Shown piece by piece: positions 46,250 to 58,729 of a stretch of DNA of 64,000 nucleotides (positions are counted from its first letter, which is position 1; every line of letters starts with the position of its first letter). Source of the DNA: Allodiplogaster sudhausi (taxonomy: Eukaryota; Nematoda; Chromadorea; Rhabditida; Diplogasteridae). The notes beneath the pieces were generated by a model. The model did no database searches, had not been told where the DNA came from, and saw nothing but the letters and a program-made list of their open reading frames with translations. A program made the position numbers and the translations under genes. The stretch lies in the NCBI GenBank assembly GCA_945643635.1, contig CALZFC010000040.1:2958501-3022500 (forward strand), written 5' to 3'.

Positions 46250-48085
46250 ACGAGAATCCCATATGTCGTGCGTGAGTGGTTGCATCTGGTCGTAGGGTCG
46301 TCCTTGTCTCTCTTCGTTCCATTCATTTCTCTTCATTAGCGCTGCATCCACTTGAGACCGATCCCAAGCGGAAAAAAGAGTAAGAAGAAAAGAAAATGTT
46401 TATAAAATGAAGTAGAAGTCGCTTAATACCTTTCCGAAAGAAGCTGTATAAATGTGTCATTCGTATATGAAAGAGGGATAATAGCAGATGTGAATACGAA
46501 TAGAATTCATGGTATTCAGGGCGGCTTCTACGTCTTCCAACTCTTCGACTTCTACGCGGCTTCAGGCTGGGCTCTTCTATGGCTTCTCTTCTTCGAATGC
46601 ATTGCCATCTCGTGGAGTGTCGGTGCGGTTGCTATTCTATCTGAGTGGTTGTTTATGATTACAGTATCTTGTTCTGTGCAGGAATCGGTCGGTGGTACGA
46701 GCACCTTCACAACATGATCGGGTACTACCCGAGTGCCTGGTGGAAATTCTGCTGGTGCGTCGCCACTCCCTCCGTCTGCATGGTTAGGCTTTCTTCCTCT
46801 CTCTTTTCATCATCTTTCTTTTCTTTCAAGTTCTTCACAATTCGTTGTGGTTCTCATTGCTGACCATTCATTTGTTCGTTCACCTCTTCTCTTTCATTTC
46901 ACATAGATCTTAATACATATTTTATTTCAAAATTTTTATCACTTGCAAAATATAAAAATTTATCTGCAAACACTGCTTTTCGGCTTCTTTTCTATTGACT
47001 CCTGGAATAGCCTCTAACTCTTTCTCTTCCACTCGTCTGCTTCTTTTGCTTCTTCCTGGTGACCCAGGAACATTAATCGTGCGCAGTCAACACAGCAGAA
47101 AGATCGTCTGATATCTGATTGTGCGAGTGGGCCATGTCAGTCCTCAAAGGAGGGAGGGGGGAGAATGGATAAAGGAAACAAAAACAGAAAAACTTGGAGA
47201 GAGAAGAAAGAGAAAGAGAGAGAAGGGGAGGGTAAGGCAAAGAAAACGGGACAATAATAGAATGAAGATAAAAAGTGAGGTATACATATCTTCATAAGGC
47301 GGAAGGCAAACGATACCCGAAAACAAAGAAATGGACAAGAGAAGAAGAATCAACTATCCTAGACAGGAAGCTTCTGCTTTTCTCTTGTTTATTTTTCCCA
47401 TCCCAATCAAATGCAGCCGTTTCCGTCAGGGAGAAAGAGATTATACGATATTGAAGGAGGAATATTAGCTTTAAAAATGTTTCTTCTAAATATGCTTCGA
47501 TCTAACAATAAGCACCAGTCTACACACCCGCATCGGAGGGTAAAAAAAACTTGCGTACTTTATTGAAGTCTTGAGATTTTTCGCATTAACAAATGTGTCT
47601 ATTGTCCTCCTATAACAGAGGAAGGATAAAAAGGTTAAAATATTCCCTTATAAAAATCAAAGACCATATTAATATAATTAAATAGAAAAAATTATTCAGG
47701 GCGTGCTGATCTTCGGTCTGGTGAAGTACCAGCCATTGCGGATCGACGCGTACGATTACGACTACCCGGTGTGGGGGCATGTCTTCGGCTGGTTCCTCTC
47801 GCTCTCTTCCATGCTCTGCATCCCTGGCTATGCCATCTACGCCTGGTCCACAACTCCTGGCGATTTCACTGAGGTTTCAATCTGAGGACAATTTTAGACA
47901 AAGTTAACGTTTGTTTGCTTTAGAATATCCAAGCACTCATTCTTATGTTAAGGATCTAAGTGCTTTGACATTTGCAGAAGATGGAAGCGCTGTTCCGGCC
48001 ACAAATCGAGATCGAGAAGAAAATGAACGGGGACGCTCTGACTGACTGCGAAGACAACGAAATGTCCCATCTCGGGCCACTCTAA
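42602..48085 (+). CDS. SLC6: SLC6 Na+/Cl- neurotransmitter symporter, GABA transporter (GAT)-like
   Basis: Sodium/chloride-coupled plasma-membrane uptake of a small amino-acid-type substrate. Complete, 15 exons: 42602-42728, 43428-43559, 43914-44049, 44219-44303, 44361-44482, 44567-44699, 44786-44920, 44979-45082, 45188-45299, 45395-45520, 45679-45820, 46520-46622, 46682-46782, 47700-47873, 47978-48085. TM1 reads [16 protein letters not shown] (Gly, not Asp, at the monoamine site); then [65 protein letters not shown] (TM6), [14 protein letters not shown] and [19 protein letters not shown] (TM8). The C-terminal half resembles GAT-1 most. Extracellular loop 2 has a Cys pair. All junctions are in phase, but the 3' end of intron 45300-45394 is GG, not AG. 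Introns hold CT, GA and TA tracts. Confidence 0.95.
43681..43766. repeat. Long (TA)n microsatellite in SLC6 intron
   Basis: About 85 bp of uninterrupted TA dinucleotides followed by CACACACA, in the second SLC6 intron. Confidence 0.97.
44060..44215. repeat. CT-rich tract in SLC6 intron
   Basis: Imperfect CTCTCT/CTTTCT sequence fills most of the intron 44050-44218. Confidence 0.85.
45564..45616. repeat. (GA)n tract in SLC6 intron
   Basis: About 50 bp of GAGAGA between exons ending 45520 and starting 45679. Confidence 0.9.
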
Positions 48086-49623
48086 GCCATTCTCCATCCA
48101 ACGCGGATTATCAATTCTCTCTAGATTCTTGAGAGGGGAGGCCGAACTGGAAGGACTTTAGTGAAGAACTTACCATGAATGTTTCGAGCCGGATCGCTAC
48201 ATCAATAATAGCTTCCGAAGTGTAATTCAATGATATGACCCCTATGAAAAAACGAAGTTTTAATCAAGATGAAAGTCTAATTTACTCATTGTCCCACTTT
48301 TTCTCTTTCTATTTACACAGTTTTATGACAGACGTTTTTTTCCTTTTCCAAGATTCCTTATCTGTTTTCCTGATGACTGATTCTGACTCTGCTTCCCTCG
48401 TTAATCCATTATTATGTATATGTGCACAAAGTTTGTCTTTTTTGTTGTTGTATACTAACTATCCTATTTGTTTTCTTGTCGGCACTCGATTGATCTCGGC
48501 CACCCAAGGATTCATCGGAAACATTCAGTCATTTCAAAGAGAAGATTTGCAATAAATGATGGGAACGATTAATCATTTTCTTGTTTGTGCATTTATTGTT
48601 TCCCTCCAATAGTTGACTTTAGCTTCGAAATCATGTTTTTGTTCATAAGTTCTTTTACTTCTTCTTCCTTCATCCCTTCCAAGGGCCAGCCATTCCTTCT
48701 CTTTCCTTATCCTTCAACCCTCGCACTCGTGTCCTCTACTTGAAAAAGTTTTCTTTTTCAGTTTTCTTCCCTCTCTCATTTTGAATGCTCTTTAACCTTC
48801 TCTTTCAGTCATTCACTCTTCCACTTCTGAGCTGAATCTTCGTTCTTTTCTTCTTTCAAGCAGTGCTTTAGCAGCTTTCCTATTGCCTGGTTGAAGAAGC
48901 CTGAAGGATTTTGCTATGGAACTTTCTCACAGAGGGACCATTCTCGCCCCCCTCCCAGTCATCATAGGAGCTTTAACAATTTTTGATCTTCCAGCGGATT
49001 TATATTAAAGAATAATAATATTCACAATTAATAATTATAGCCGAAAATTATGTAATTCCCTCTTCTTATGTGCCAGGAATGCCGCTGCACAAGCGTATTC
49101 GCCAATTTTAGAAGAGGCCTAGTTGTGTTCAATATTATTTTAATTTCAAGTAGGTTGTAAAACATTACGTTGTAAAGTCTTATTTGTTTACATGAGCGTC
49201 GAATGTGCAATAAAGGTATATATTAAAGTTAATTAATATGACTCTCTCTCATCACAAAAGGCTACTAAAGCACAGTATTGGAATGAAAATCCAAGCATGA
49301 GAACAAATGAACAATGTGTTAAACGTGAATCGATCGGATCGGGAACACGGAGAAATCTTCTTCATTCAATGAAATTCTTGCACATGCAATGAAAATGAAG
49401 AGAGAATGCTGAGAGGTTGGTGATGAGGAAAAGAAATGAGGGAATTGAGAAAGAGAGAAAGAGAAGCACACCGAAAAGAAAAGCACGTAAAATGCGAGAT
49501 GTGTGGAAAGGTACTTTGCCCACGATTCTTCTCTCCCAAGTTCTCTCGCCCACCCTCTGCGAAGGACCATTTAATCCTGCATCTCGCGGTATTTTCTCTC
49601 GAGGTGAACAGTAATTGGCATCC
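48086..49623. other. Intergenic region, SLC6 to BPI-like gene
   Basis: About 1.5 kb, head-to-tail spacing. The first part is the likely SLC6 3' untranslated region (AATAAA near 48552). No gene signal; open frames are low-complexity. Confidence 0.5.
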
Positions 49624-52551
49624 ATGGCTGATTTTTCAACTTGCCAAAGAAAGAAGAATATTATTCTGCTAACTGTTCTCTTATTCTCCCTCTGCACTCC
49701 CTCCGAATCTCTCCGTCCTCTTCGCTTCCAGCCACATTGGAATCCAGTTCCGGGTTTGTCATCGCGAGCTTTTAATCCGTTTGAATCTTTCGATGCAGTT
49801 GGCTTCCTCTTTTCAAAGGAAAGTAAAAGCTCTCTCTGCATATTTCTAGTAGCTTACAACCGGTTTTTCTATTGCTTATCTGATTTAACCTCGTTTCTAT
49901 CAGTTCCCTGACCACAGTTGGAGGTCATAAAAAGCTAAAATAAATAAATTTGTTTTAGGAAAACTAAGGAGAAATACATACTTGTGATGAGATCACAAGA
50001 AGTTTCCTATGCAGGGGAACCAGGAGTGCGTATTCGTTTAACGCGGAAGGGGATCAGCCAACTGAAGGAGGTTTCATGATCACAAGAAATCACTAAAGAA
50101 CCTCATAAATGAATATTCCGTCTCTAAATATCTCAATCGTTTGGGTGGGCGTTCGTCTTCTGAATGAGCGTATCTCCGCTCTCTCCGGCTACCGTACCAC
50201 TCATCCCTTCTATTCTCCCACTGGTCATGGCACTCTCCATCTTTCTAATCTCCGCATCCTTCAGTTCGCGCCTGCTCAGGTGCGTGCCAAGTCGAATAAA
50301 CTAGGGATTCTCCTTCAACAAAGAAACTACAGTTTGATCATATTTGAAAATCAAGAAGTCTTTATTAAATCATCAGATGATCTGCAGGCAACTGTGGTCA
50401 GCTTCCTGCCTCCCCGCTCCGTTGTCTTCGGACTCGAGGGCATGAGCGTTGTGTTCGTCCTGTGTTTCTTTTTCCAACCAAATATTATAATCCACTGGCC
50501 ATCTTAAGACTAGCAAGCGACTTTGTTGCTGAAACGGACGACAGACTGATCAGAGTGACAGGGCGGACGGAGGGTTCTCTCCAGGCACGCATAAGATAAC
50601 AACCATCTCATTCTCATGTGGAAACACACTCACAGGGGATGACAGTGGCGATAACAACAGAACTCCTTCTCAATCCATCGGATGGAAGTCTCTCTGCCCG
50701 TGTCTCCAACTGCTCGAGTATTATTGCCTCGTCTCAATTCACGCTCAGCCCTGAGGGACCCCTTGGACCAATCGTCAAGACATTTGAGGTGTTCACTTGT
50801 TTAGTGCTGAAAGAGTGAAACGACCAGCGAATGGCAGGCGTACATCAACAGTGTGGTGCGAGAGAGGATTCCTTCGATGCTCTGCAGTCGGCTGAGTCAG
50901 CTGCTGGAGAAGAACTCCCCGAGACTCTTCGCCAAACTCACTCGAACTGACTTTGGAGACAAGATCGACCCGCGCTCCGTCGCAGAGCACAACTTGACCC
51001 AGAGGCATCCATCTCTTTCCCCTTTCATTCCTCTTCCTCATCAAAGGCTGTATTCTTGAGTTTCATCGGGCGTCTTGTGCACGGACTCTTCATCGACAAT
51101 GCAAATGTTGCCCCTCCAGCCATCACTCCCGACTACTTGGAGACACAGATGAAAGGTTCGGACTTTGACATCTCCTAGCCAATAATGTACATATGCATCA
51201 GTTAGATTAAAAAGAATAACTATATTTATGCCGATTCCAACTAAAAAAAATTAATTTATGAACGCATTATGAACTGAAGAGATACAATTTTGTGCAGGCG
51301 AAATTCGCTATGATGACGGAAATCCGGTTCAAGTTCCATTCTATCCGAGGTCAAAACCATTTCTTTCTATAGAGTTAATTTAATTAAGAAAAATATTCTT
51401 GTGTGCATACGGCCATTGGAAGAGTGATTCAGGCCAATGAGTGTTCCTGAATCCTCAGACCGAATGCTGCACATCTTCGTCTCCGACTATCTCTTCAACA
51501 GCTTCCTTTTCCACGCTTATCAGAGGCAGAAATTAACAGTGGAAGTTGGTCTGCTTTCATGAGCCTTGATCAGCTTGATCGAGCTTGTCTGGTGAATGAA
51601 AGGAATCTTCAGGTGAACAGGGTGAACGTGCCTCAAGGATACCAGCACGCACTCGACACTTCTTGCTCTGCCAAGGGAGGTTTCTTTCTTTTCTTACCTC
51701 TTGAATAGAGGGTGATTAAATATGATTGTGCCCAGAAGGCCTGTTGTCTTCAATCTGCGTGGGCCATCTTCTGCCGAGTATCTCGAGTGCCTTCCCGAAC
51801 ACGTCGACCTCCTTCCTGCTCATCCCGAGTGAGATGCCTGACTTCCAGTTCAACGGGGAGTCGGCTGCCGTCGGCTTGGACAGTTCGTTTGTTCATCCAA
51901 CTCCCATTCCATAGCAGTGTCGAGATGAGAAGGAGAGAACTGTTCAGTGAGAATCCTGAGTTACGTCGAGCCTGGCAGCCCGAATCTGCGTCGGAGGCAG
52001 ATTCTCGTGGCGGAAGCGAAGGGACAAGCAGACTTTCAACTGCACGCTGACAAGGACAGACTCTTCGGCGACTTCCATCTCAACAAGTAACCACAATTAC
52101 GACTCTTATCGGATGACATTATTTTTAAAAAAAAATTTTTGATGCCGGAACGGGAAGTCGATCTGAACAGAAACAGACTACCGATTGGAAACTCACTGTT
52201 CTGACGCTAGACTCTGTCCACAACCTTCAGGCTGTCTGTTCATCTGCACCGCGCTTCCGTTCCCGGAATTGATCCCGAGAGTGTGGAACAGCTTTCCCCT
52301 CTCGCCAGAACTTTCCTCGGCACTCAAATGAGTGAGCGACTCAAGAGAGGAATGCCATTCCCGCTTAAGGTACTCATTCCATTTCAAATGAGTGCCTGTT
52401 AACCGTGCTTCTTCTGCAGGATTCCGTGACCCTTCTGAATCCGAACTTCCGCATTGACGACGGATTCATTGAACTCGCCACTGACTTTGTCATCAACGAA
52501 CGCGCACTCCGCCACAAGATTCATGAAGCTTTCGCGACCCTTGATATATGA
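49624..52551 (+). CDS. BPI/LBP/CETP-family secreted lipid-binding protein
   Basis: Family members bind lipopolysaccharide or lipids extracellularly and act in innate immunity or lipid transfer. Complete, 15 exons: 49624-49753, 50015-50070, 50145-50279, 50388-50452, 50509-50584, 50636-50790, 50828-50978, 51047-51155, 51298-51349, 51433-51544, 51613-51679, 51736-51882, 51930-52086, 52231-52369, 52420-52551. Signal peptide: KKNIILLTVLLFSLC. The family start EPGVRIRLTRKGISQLKE corresponds to NPGV.VRI..KGL. The two cysteines of the conserved disulfide are at VSNCSS and PSMLCSRL. Linker/C-lobe motifs: APPAITPDYLETQMKGE, DRMLHIFVSDYLFNS, LPSISSAFPN and RLKRGMPFPL. Intron 50071-50144 ends GG rather than AG and intron 50585-50635 has a GC donor. 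Intron 50791-50827 is 37 nt. Ligand cannot be inferred. Confidence 0.92.
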
Positions 52552-52986
52552 AGGAATCTTTATTTTCAAGAATCATCACCTCAAAAAATAATAAAATGTA
52601 TGCATATGTCATAAATTAAACTTTCTGAAACGCTACTTGGTATTGAAACATCCATCTGTCCAATCGAATACCGGCAAAATGTCTTTATTGATCTCCAATC
52701 ATACGTTTAAAGCCATATTCGTGAGACAAAGAACGTAGCTGAACAACAAGCAAGTAAAATATTGTAACAAGCATTGGAAATTTTCAATCGTGTATGTATA
52801 CATAACTTGTCATTTGCATCGCATATGTAAATACGAGAAGAATCACACGTACAGATCACTAGTGACAAGGAATGGCTGATTATCATATAGTTCTCGCGGC
52901 CTCCGAATCTGTGCAAACCAAAATAATCAGGATTATTCGCCATTTGAAACAATGATGGTTATTGGTATATGTAATCGATCTTGGAT

Positions 52987-53435
52987 GTACAGTACCGCAC
53001 AACGGCGAGGGTTCAATTTTATGTCGGTTATGGCGGCCGCGGCCAAATGGGCCAAGTGGAATATCTCGCTGTGGAAAACGTTTTCAGGCAAATTACATAT
53101 CAATATGAGATCCTTGAATTTTTCTTCACTAGTCGAGTGAAGAAATCTTGAAAAATGCAGCAAAAGATTTGCTTCGCTTGGGGTTCCAACCTGCGACACA
53201 CGAAATACTATAAGCGAACGCAGAAAATATGTCACCGTTAGTCATGAAAATGCTAATTTCACAAATTTTTAAGATTTTTCTTAACGGGATTAGAGAAGAA
53301 AAATTCAGGGATCTCAAATTGATATGTGATTTGCCTGAAGAAGTTTTCCACAGCGAGATATTCCACTTGGCCCATATGACCGCGGCCGCCATAGCCGACA
53401 TAGAATTGACCCCTCGCCGTTGAGCGGTACTGTAC
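52987..53435. mobile_element. 449-bp palindromic element with B-box-like centre
   Basis: Inverted arms of about 150 bp: left starts GTACAGTACCGC, right ends GCGGTACTGTAC; inner matches include GCGGCCGCGGCC and AATATCTCGCTGTGGAAAA. Minus strand of the centre holds TCGCAGGTTGGAACCCC, like a polymerase III B box. Sits between the BPI-like and bestrophin genes. No clear target duplication. Confidence 0.8.
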
Positions 53436-53861
53436 CCAAACAGAAACAGAAAATTCATAAATTAAGGGCAGAAATGACGAATGCGTTAAATGCCAACAGT
53501 AGAATATTATTGCTATAAAAATGGAAAAAAAATGCAAGCAGAAGCTTCAAAAAATATTTGATCTTAATATTGTTTGTTTACAGCTGAACGGAACGGATGT
53601 GTTTGGAATGCTGATTGTGAGAAGCATGAGATTCAGTCGCTGGATCGCATTGGCCACCATGTATGAAACGAAAGAATCGAACCGCACGAATTCACCATAA
53701 TACGTATCTGCAAAGAATTGGGAAGGTATAAAAAATGAACCACCTTAGTTTTCAGACAGTGTTCAGTATCTAAATAAAACAGAAAGAAAACGAGCAGTGC
53801 AACATAGATTTTAAAGATGTAAAATTCATAATACACAGATGCAAGGAACTGATTTGCATAC
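53436..53861. other. Probable 3' part of bestrophin gene, last exon unresolved
   Basis: Minus-strand open frames (VANAIQRLNLMLLTISIP around 53590-53660) could be the last exon(s), but no acceptor joins in phase with the exon ending at 53862. Confidence 0.3.
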
Positions 53862-56800
53862 TTTTCTCGAAGTCGTCGTTCTTTGTCGAGAGGATCATGT
53901 GGTCGAGAAGAGAAGAAGCCGAGGAACTTGTCACGGAAGCCGCGATTCGGGGGCGCGTTCTCCGAGGCGGCCATGGACAGCAGCTTCTTCTTCACTTCTC
54001 CACGACTAAAATAAACCGATTCCCAAGGCAGAAGCATAGGAATTGACTTGTCTGACATCTGTAGCTTGGGTGGCTTGGCGAGAGAAGAGTGGAGCAGGTC
54101 GATCTGGTCGATGGGGCGGGGAGTGGCTCGTGGATGGGCGCCCAGCTCGGCAGTCCTCGCCGTCTCAGCGTCGATGGCAGGGAAGCACGACAACTCGTCG
54201 CTGTTTCCCTCCAGGTCCGCTGGTATTCATTCAGTTTTACAAAGATTTTAAATAAAAGCTCTGAAAGAGTTGAAAAACATGGTTTTATGTATTACTGGGT
54301 GTTGTGTCCTCCGTTGGGGGTAGGACAGGGAACGTAGTTGTTGTGTGAGGACGAGAGCCGAGGCGGGTAGAGAGGTTTATTGAAGAGAGAGAGAGAACCG
54401 CCGTAGAACATGAGAGAAGAGAACGAACGAGAACCAACTGACTTGCGCCACTAACTAACGGGGCGCTTATATACATCTCACAAGCGAGGGATAGGTGGTA
54501 GAGCAATGGGGATCAAACTACATGTAGATAATACATATCTACTCAACACCTCCCCACTAAAATTGAAATCTACAATCTTATAAAACATCAATGGGGACAA
54601 TACAAGAGCTAATAGCTCTGCTTAGAGGGGTCAGGATTCAGTCGATTCGGCTGATGACGGTGACGCTGAGGACGTGTCCGGACTGAAGGATCGACTGCTT
54701 GGCTGGAACTCGCTGAAGTCGTTGAGGGGCTCGTCTGCTGCTGGGCTGCTTGAGATGTCGGCGCGGCCGTAGAACTTGAGTGTGGTTGTGTCGATGACGC
54801 CACGCTGCTCGAGTTGCTCGACCTCGACGTTCCGCTTGCTGACGACGCTGGATTCCTCGACTCGCTCGAATTCTGATCAGTTCCTCTTGACTGCTACAGA
54901 TCATCTGGCATCCTGCCATTCCCTTCATGCTGTGCAGTCGGCATTGTTGTGGCTGAGAAGGTGTCCAGCAATAGAGACAACGGTAGCCTCGTGCTCACCG
55001 TCTCTGCTGCCACGTCTCTGTGGTTCGACACCAATTAGTTCGCGTATGCCTTGATCACGCAACCATTCTCCAACTTCACTGAGTAGGCTCCCCGGCCTTT
55101 CTTACTCAGGATCTCGCCACAACTCCACTTCTTGCCAATCGCCTGACCACTTGTCTTGTACCGGACAAGATCTCCGACTGAAAAATGGTGTGCCTTCGTG
55201 CCCTGATGCTGATCGAACTGCCTCTTCACCGGCTCATCAGTACTTCCTGATGGCACAAAGTTCAATCTCTTCCTTCTCTGGAAAGATTCTGCTGAGCGTT
55301 TTGCTCCAATCTGAGCATTCGGATTCCTCCTGAACCGCTCCAGCCTGATCATCTCCAGCTTTGCAATGAAGTCCATGCCTAGCAACTTCAGGGGCTTCTT
55401 CGTAACGTAGACGGTTCCCAAGGCACTCCTATCACCATACTGGATCTTTGTCTGGAAGCATCCAAAGAGTGATAGCTTCTGACCACAAGCACAGACCGGC
55501 TTACAGTCTGCCTTCTTGCACTTTGGCTTACCAATCTTCTCCCAAGTCGACTTCGAAATCAGTGTGATATCTGCACCGGTGTCCACCTGCATGGTGACCT
55601 CCCCTCACAATTTCCATGGTGGCCTCCCATCACAATTTCCACATCGAACGACTTGTTCTGCACAGAGTTTACAACAACCCTGTTCATTCTTGTGCTTTCT
55701 TTTCTGTGCTCCTTCCACGAAGTGCTGTCCTGAGCCTTCTTGCTCCGACAAACCTTGCTCATATGGCCAATCTTGCCACATGCAAATCACTTCTCCTCTG
55801 GTTTTCAACAATGACCCTAATTAGGCTGGAGCGGAGCCTAGGACCCTTCCTGGATTTCCGAAATTTGGTCGACCAAAACCCTAATTAGGGTTCAAGTTTT
55901 GCCTTATTAGGCATATGTAGCAAACTTTATACGACATGCATAGAATGATATATATGAACATTAACCGCCGTTATGCCTCCTTAAGGAGGCATAACGGCGG
56001 CGGCGAGTCGTGTGAGAGTTCGCCGCGAGGTACGGCGAGCGCGTGTCGTACGAGACATCGCGAGGCAACTTTTCGCACATGTATCCTTACTGAAAATGAA
56101 AACATCGAGTGAAATATGATGAAAATGAAAACTTTAACTTACTTGTGAGGCGTGACACCTGGTCCAAACTGGCACTTGGCCCAATGGCACTTGGCCCAAC
56201 TGACACTTGGTCCACTTTATCAAAGCATAATCCTTAAAAACAGAAGAAAATAAGACTTTAACGTTAAATTTAGCGTTTAAGTTGTAAGAGGTAAATGTGG
56301 TAAAAAAAAGTGTACATACCCGCTCGGCGCTGTCGATAAACTAGTCGTCGACCCTCTGCGTCCTCATAACGAACGCAGAATCCTCAAACAAAACATGAAT
56401 TACAAACAGAAACACAAGTAAGCATGTTGTAACACGGTGGGTTAGGTGTAGGGAATTACGGACATTAGAAAAACTTGGAATTTAGCCAAAAATTTCGCAA
56501 AGGATAGTATCTCAAGAATGTTTTAAGGGAAATCGTGCCGAGAGACTGAACATTTCAAAATTTGGGCAGAGAAAAAACGAAATAGCATTCCATTTTATTT
56601 TAGTGTGAAGTGCGAAGTACCGTAATAGCCTCTTATTTAGTGCAGCTTGGTACCGTAACCACGTTTTTCTCATAATTCGTACGGTCACACTAAAAAATCT
56701 CTAATGTCCGCCTTGACCCACCGTGGTAACGAAACAGCAGTACTTCTGCTTTGTTTTCATTTTCAACTTGAGGATGACTATTCCAAATCATAGGCACACC

Positions 56801-58686
56801 AAAACATACGGTCTGCGCACCAAAAACGTTCAGGCTAGAAACTGCCTAGACTAGGCAGGCGTTTGCCTAATTAGGCTAGGAATCCCGCTCCAGCCTCACT
56901 AGGCACATTGTGAAAAACCAGAGTCCTCCTTGAACCTGCAGTTCTCCTGTGCGTGTCTACCACCGCAACGGAAGCAAGAATTGCCTTCCTTGAACCTGCT
57001 GTTCTTCTGTGTGTGTGCATCATCGTCACTGGACGAAGAAGTCTCGCTGACTTTCTTCGTTCTCTGATTGACATTCTTCTGATGCTTCCCCACATAGTGC
57101 ACCATGGCACCCTTGCCTTGAGCTTGCACTGCACTGCTCTCATTCTTAAGAATCGCGATTCTATCGCATTCTTGCACCAACTCTTCCATGGTCACCGCCG
57201 CATTCTTCTTCAGCTGACTTAGCAAGTGGAATGCCGTTTCCGAATGGCGTGGCGTGTCAATCGCCGCCATGAAGAACATCGTCTTCAGTTGGTCATTCGA
57301 GAGTTCCGCCATCTTGGCCTCTTCGACAGCCTTGTTCACCTCTGCCGATAGAACTCTGAAGTCATTGATTCGACTTGTGCTCATTCTCAGATTTAGCAAG
57401 TACAGTCTCTTCTCGAATCTGTCTTGTAGTCACCGAACAACTTTGTCAACCTCTCGACTGTCTCCGCGAGAGTGAAATCGGACACCTTCTTGGGTGCGAT
57501 TGAGTTGCGGTACTGAGCGTCAACCTTCACGCTGAGCTTCCTCATCAGCACGAGCACCTTCTGCACCTCCGAGATGTGAGCCGCCTCCTTCTCAAAGACA
57601 TCCTCGTACTTATCGTACCACGCATTGAACGTACAGCCATCTTCTGGCTCGTACTCAAAGACCTGGATCGTCTTTTCGAGAGCATCGATTGAGGGACCGG
57701 CCCTTGCACCGTCACCTTGTCTCTGTGACTGAGCATTTCCATTCTCGGCGGCCTCTAGCCTCTCCAGCAGATTCTCAACTGTCTTTGCATTCTGCTCTTG
57801 CATTTGCATCATCAAGGCTGAATTCTGCTCTTGCTGCAGCTTCAATGCTTTCAGGAATGCTTCCGTCTCGGCCATTATTCTCTCGGCTACTTAGGCTCTT
57901 CCGCCTTTATTTTCTGAGGAATTCACACTCAGTTTCTCTCTACAGTTCAGACTCTTTCACTGACTGTCTTCGCTCTGGCAGATACGGTTTCTCCCACCGT
58001 ACTGCTCTACAGTTCAGATATTTCACTGACTGTTACAGTCCAGCACCTGTTCTGACTGTCTTACACTCCCTGACGACGGCCCTTTTTACCAGTCTGTCAG
58101 ATTCTCGCCGAAACGAGAATTGGGGGATGGAGTGAGTGAGCGGATTGGGCTCTCCGCCTCTTCTGGGGAATAGAAAACTAACTTCGTTGTTCCCAATCAC
58201 TGTAAACAGTGAAGGGCCTCCGTAACCTTGGGGTTTTAACAACTGAAGAACTGCCACAGAAGAGAGACCGCCACCGCACGAGCTCGAGTAGTCCTGATCG
58301 CCAGTTGTTGTGTCCTCCGTTGGGGGTAGGACAGGGAACGAGGTTGTTGTGTGAGGACGAGAGCCGAGGCGGGTAGAGAGGTTTATTGAAGAGAGAGAGA
58401 ACCGCCGTAGAACATGAGAGAAGAGAACGAACGAGAACCAACTGACTTGCGCCACTAACTAACGGGGCGCTTATATACATCTCACAAGCGAGGGATAGGT
58501 GGTAGAGCAATGAGTAACTGTGAGAGTGAGTGGCCTCTGCCGGGATGATCTATGCCAATGGTTATGAGGGCGAGGCAACACTAATTGCTATCTACCAAAA
58601 CACACGTTGACTCACAGAGTCAAGATCAAACTACATGTAGATACTACATATCTACTCAACACTGGGCATGGCGGCAGGGATAGAGA

Positions 58687-58729
<43 letters not shown>

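Larger units (their letters stand above)
55796..56926. mobile_element. Nested insertion with inverted ends inside the LTR element
   Basis: Left and right ends share, in inverted orientation, TGGTTTT..ACAATG and CCTA.T.AGGCTGGAGCGG. The insertion separates the two gag zinc knuckles. It has no protein-like frame; it holds a 36-bp perfect palindrome and a short tandem repeat. The exact limits and target duplication are uncertain: the outer TGGTTTT part may be gag sequence that resembles itself by chance. Confidence 0.6.
54300..58661 (-). mobile_element. Gypsy-type LTR retrotransposon, internally deleted
   Basis: Flanked by the 5-bp target duplication CTGGG (54295-54299 and 58662-58666). LTRs start TGTTG and end CAACA on the plus strand. 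Element orientation is minus: 5' LTR at 58306-58661, gag 57875 downwards, protease, then an integrase C-terminal fragment, polypurine tract and 3' LTR. Reverse transcriptase, RNase H and the integrase core are missing. It also carries a nested insertion near 55.8-56.9 kb. Inserted in a bestrophin intron, antisense to nothing: same strand as the host gene. Confidence 0.92.
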
